Below are positions 61,313 to 64,000 of a stretch of DNA of 64,000 nt, one piece after another. Numbering within the stretch: the stretch's first letter is position 1; every line of letters starts with the position of its first letter. The DNA is from Isochrysis galbana (lineage: Eukaryota > Haptophyta > Isochrysidales > Isochrysidaceae): assembly GCA_018136815.1 (NCBI GenBank), contig CM030943.1, positions 86,046 to 150,045 of the forward strand, written 5' to 3'. The translations under genes were made by a program, and so were the position numbers. The notes beneath the pieces were generated by a model. The model was not told where the DNA came from, ran no database searches, and saw only the letters and a list, made by a program, of their open reading frames with translations.

Positions 61313-64000
61313 CTAGCGCCCGGCCTTCGAATTGGGGCATCGCTTGAGCAGCTTCGCCTGTGGGAGTCGAGAAAATGGGGTGGGTGGGTCACGACACCTT
61401 CTTCCGGACCTGGGGCAGCAATTGCGGCAAGGGAGGACGCACGTGCGGCGCCAAGCGGCATGCGCCCGAGTGCTGGTGGCATCCGCGTCATGTGGCGACG
61501 CGCACACCTGGATGCGCTTGCCATAGAGGGTGGAGCGGAGTGTCTGCAGGTGAGGCTGGATTTTGGCGACTATCATGCCAACAAGATCATCGTGTCCCAC
61601 GGTGAGGAGCGTTTGGATAACATAGTTGGCGAAAGGGTCGTGTAGCAAGCTGGGGAAGGTCTCGGCTGATGTCAGCTCCTCGGCAACGAGTCGCACGGTA
61701 ACCTGCCGGCGCATGGGAATCACATGAGCACCGGGTGCACAGTATGCCACACATCCGCCTAATGCAGCCTCATAGACCCAGTGCATCAAGCTTGGGCGGC
61801 GGTCTTGGTCCGATGCGCGCGAGGGCTTCGGCGCATTGCCCCCCACCCCTCCACCCCGGAAGAGAATTGGAACTTTTCCCCCATCTCCCACCCCTCGATC
61901 AGCGTCGTCGCTGCACCTGGTCGCTGCTCTTGAGGCACTTCTCGATGACATTGGACGAGAACTTTTGTAGAGACAGCTCGGCGAACCCACCACGCAATGC
62001 GTTGACAATGGCAGTGGTGAGCGCTGGCTGCTTGAGGTCGAGGATGTACTGCACCACATAGTTACCGAAGGGGTCGACGACGAGCTCGGCCGCGTTGCGC
62101 ACAACCTCCGCGATGATCCGATCACGGTTGGGCGCGTCGGCGTGGTCGAGGCAACGCTGTAGCACACAGCAGCCGTGGCGATGCGACGCAATCGAGAGGC
62201 AGTCGAGCGTCACTTGGTCGTAGATGCCAGCGGCGAGGTCTGAGGGGAGCGCAGCCAGGCAGCGCTGAACGACGTGGTTAGCGTTCATGTCGCGGATGAG
62301 CTCCATGAGTCGCGGCATAATGGCCGTGGCGATGGTGCTCTTCTGCTCGTACGAGTCGGCACACTCCACCATCTTTTGGATGACGCGTGTGCCGTGCACA
62401 TTCAAAGCCACCTCCGCCATTTGCGCAGCAGTCAGCTCAACTAGCTCGCCGCGCTGCTCTGTCGTGCCGTACTGCACGAGCTTCTGCACAAGGTAATTCC
62501 CGAAGGGGTCCATCGCTAAGGTGACGGCATCCGCCTTGGTCGCCTCGAAGATGAGGTCAATATGCGGTTTGTGGCGCAAATCGAGCTGGTCTTGGAGGAA
62601 GCGGCAGCCATGCTGCTCGTGCGCCAGGTGACGCAGGGCGCCAGCCTCAGCGGCCTCGTCCACAGTGCGCGTCTCACGCCCACGGAACGTGACGCGCTTC
62701 GAGTGGCGTGGCTCGGCGCCCGTGTTGTTGCAACTGCCGTCGTGCTTCCCGCTACCCCTGGCACCACCGCCGCCGATACCGCCGCTGCCCTGCCAGCCAA
62801 CGTGCACCGCCCCTGCCGGCGGCTGCGCAGTTTGCACGACTCCGGTCATCGCTGACGCCATGCCGCTGCCGTCGCTCCAGCCACTTGGCATGACGGGCAA
62901 ACTGGCGCCGTGGTAAGGCATCGAGAAGTTTTGCTGCTGCGCGAGCGCGTGGAGCTGCTGCAGCTGCTGCTGCGGCGAGAGCAGCCCCGGCTGCTGCTGC
63001 GGCTGGGGCGCCATGAGGCTTTGCCCGCCAGGCATTGCGTATTGCTGCGGCACGAGCGCGACGAGCTGTGGCACGCCGTTGATGTTGACCATCGTCGCAA
63101 GCGGCAGACTGGTCGGCACGCCAGGGTAGGCGGTATGTTGCTGCGCTTGCTGCCCCGGCGCGTGCGCCAAGAGCTGGGGCATCATCATCTGCGGTGGCTG
63201 GCCCAGCGCCACTGGCTGCATTACGGGCGGCTGTAGCTGCATGGAGGCACCGTGGAAGACCGCATTGCGCGCCTCTGCCGGCGGGGATCGCTCCCCGTCG
63301 GCCCGACGAGTCTGCGTCGGTGACAGCTGGTGCTGGTGCCTTCCGCCCTTGCCTCGGCCCGCCTTTGGCTGATGCGGCTGCGGCGCCGGCTGCGGCGCCG
63401 GAGCGAGCACAGGCTCGGGCTCAACGACGAGCTCAGGCGTGCGTGGTGGTGTAATCCCGCTGCCACCCCAGATGGAGGCGGACGCAGGCCGCGGCGGCAG
63501 CCCGGATGCGGAGCTGGCAGAAAAGCTACCCGACGGTGGGCTTGCAAAAGAAGCGGCCGAGGGCACATTCGGGAATGGCGACGGCGATCTGAGGTTGAGC
63601 CTTTGGCCCACTGAGGCAGAGGTACCCGATGTGAGATCTTCGCACAGCGACATGGCGGCAAGCTCGTCGAGCAGGTCGATCGGAACTGATGCGCTGGAGT
63701 GGCCGACGACCTGTAGCACCGATGGAGAGTGAGGGGATGTGGAGTGAGGGGAATCATATGTACATGGATGCTAGGTTCAGCATGGGATTGAGATGGGGCG
63801 GGCGCTCGCTCGGCAGGCCTAGGGGCAAATATACGAGGGCTGGCCGCACACCACGTCGTTGGCGAGCGGCGTCGGCGCCGCGGCGAGGTGGTTGTTCTCA
63901 GCGATAGACGTGCTGGGAGGGCGTTCCGGGAACGGCACCTGAAGCTTCTTCTCGTACGCCGCCCAGTCTGGCGGCTCCGACTTCCCGAATAGCGCACCGG
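61313..64000 (-). CDS. Pumilio/PUF-family RNA-binding protein (5' end outside window)
   Basis: Four exons are visible (64000-63855 partial, 63710-61917, 61702-61508, 61357-61313), all phase 0; visible length about 725 residues. The N-terminal half is Gln/Pro/Ala/Gly-rich. The C-terminal part holds eight PUF repeats. The RNA-contact segments, repeats 1 to 8, read GCRFLQ, GNYLVQ, GTRVIQ, ANHVVQ, GCCVLQ, GNYVVQ, SSNVIE, ANYVIQ. By the published PUF code (Asn/Gln for U, Ser/Glu for G, Cys or Ser/Gln for A) this predicts a UGUA-type site like canonical Pumilio. Such proteins repress or destabilise mRNAs through 3' UTRs. Exon joins restore repeat 8 (KSSDQ-VTVRLVAEEL) and the terminal YGKRIQ-AKLLKRC. 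The most N-terminal join (LAND-VVGHSS) is less certain. Confidence 0.9.

Overview
The window is a 64 kb piece of a GC-rich nuclear genome of a eukaryotic alga. Genes carry spliceosomal introns (mostly GT-AG, one best read as GC-AG) and lie singly on both strands with no operons. A thylakoid-lumen protein at 52.5 kb has a tripartite presequence with an ALA/FSP signal-peptide site, which points to a red-lineage secondary plastid. A haptophyte fits best, with a pelagophyte or other photosynthetic stramenopile as the alternative. This assignment is inference. Homopolymer G/C tracts, microsatellites and one 100-N scaffold gap (32832-32931) are scattered through the window.

I reconstructed eleven host genes by joining open frames at splice sites that keep frame and restore family motifs: a 2H (cyclic) phosphodiesterase (1.0-1.8 kb, +); a GDSL/SGNH hydrolase (4.0-5.6 kb, +); a membrane-anchored protein with a C-terminal ubiquitin-like fold (10.5-12.8 kb, +); a phosphatidate cytidylyltransferase (17.3-18.8 kb, -); a major-facilitator transporter (20.9-23.5 kb, -); a TrmB-like methyltransferase (25.1-26.5 kb, -); a secreted acetamidase/formamidase (34.3-36.2 kb, +); methionyl-tRNA formyltransferase (40.1-41.6 kb, -); an MFSD4-like transporter (47.3-48.9 kb, +); a photosystem-II-extrinsic-like lumen protein with a 5'-UTR intron (52.0-52.8 kb, -); and a Pumilio-family RNA-binding protein running off the right edge (61.3-64.0 kb, -).

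Mobile DNA makes up much of the rest. Two related L1/Tx1-like LINEs (27.1-31.9 and 53.3-59.9 kb) each have a 17-18 bp target-site duplication and the same hairpin just upstream of a near-leaderless ORF. The second is intact (2070 aa). The first has lost its zinc-finger/endonuclease segment. Short LINE-derived pieces sharing the LINE 3' end lie near 25.0, 36.8 and 37.4 kb. A very young LTR element (42.5-46.1 kb) has 840-bp LTRs with no visible difference, a 5-bp duplication and only a gag-like ORF that starts inside its LTR. A roughly 760-bp repeat family occurs at 15.7, 19.3 and 50.6 kb. One copy, flanked by a 17-bp duplication, separates the start of an AT-rich aspartyl/asparaginyl beta-hydroxylase gene from its body. 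There are also copia and hAT remnants and a TIR-bearing MITE.

The most unusual items are the gag-only LTR element, the LINE pair with its conserved 5' hairpin and short derivatives, and the transposon-split foreign-looking hydroxylase.
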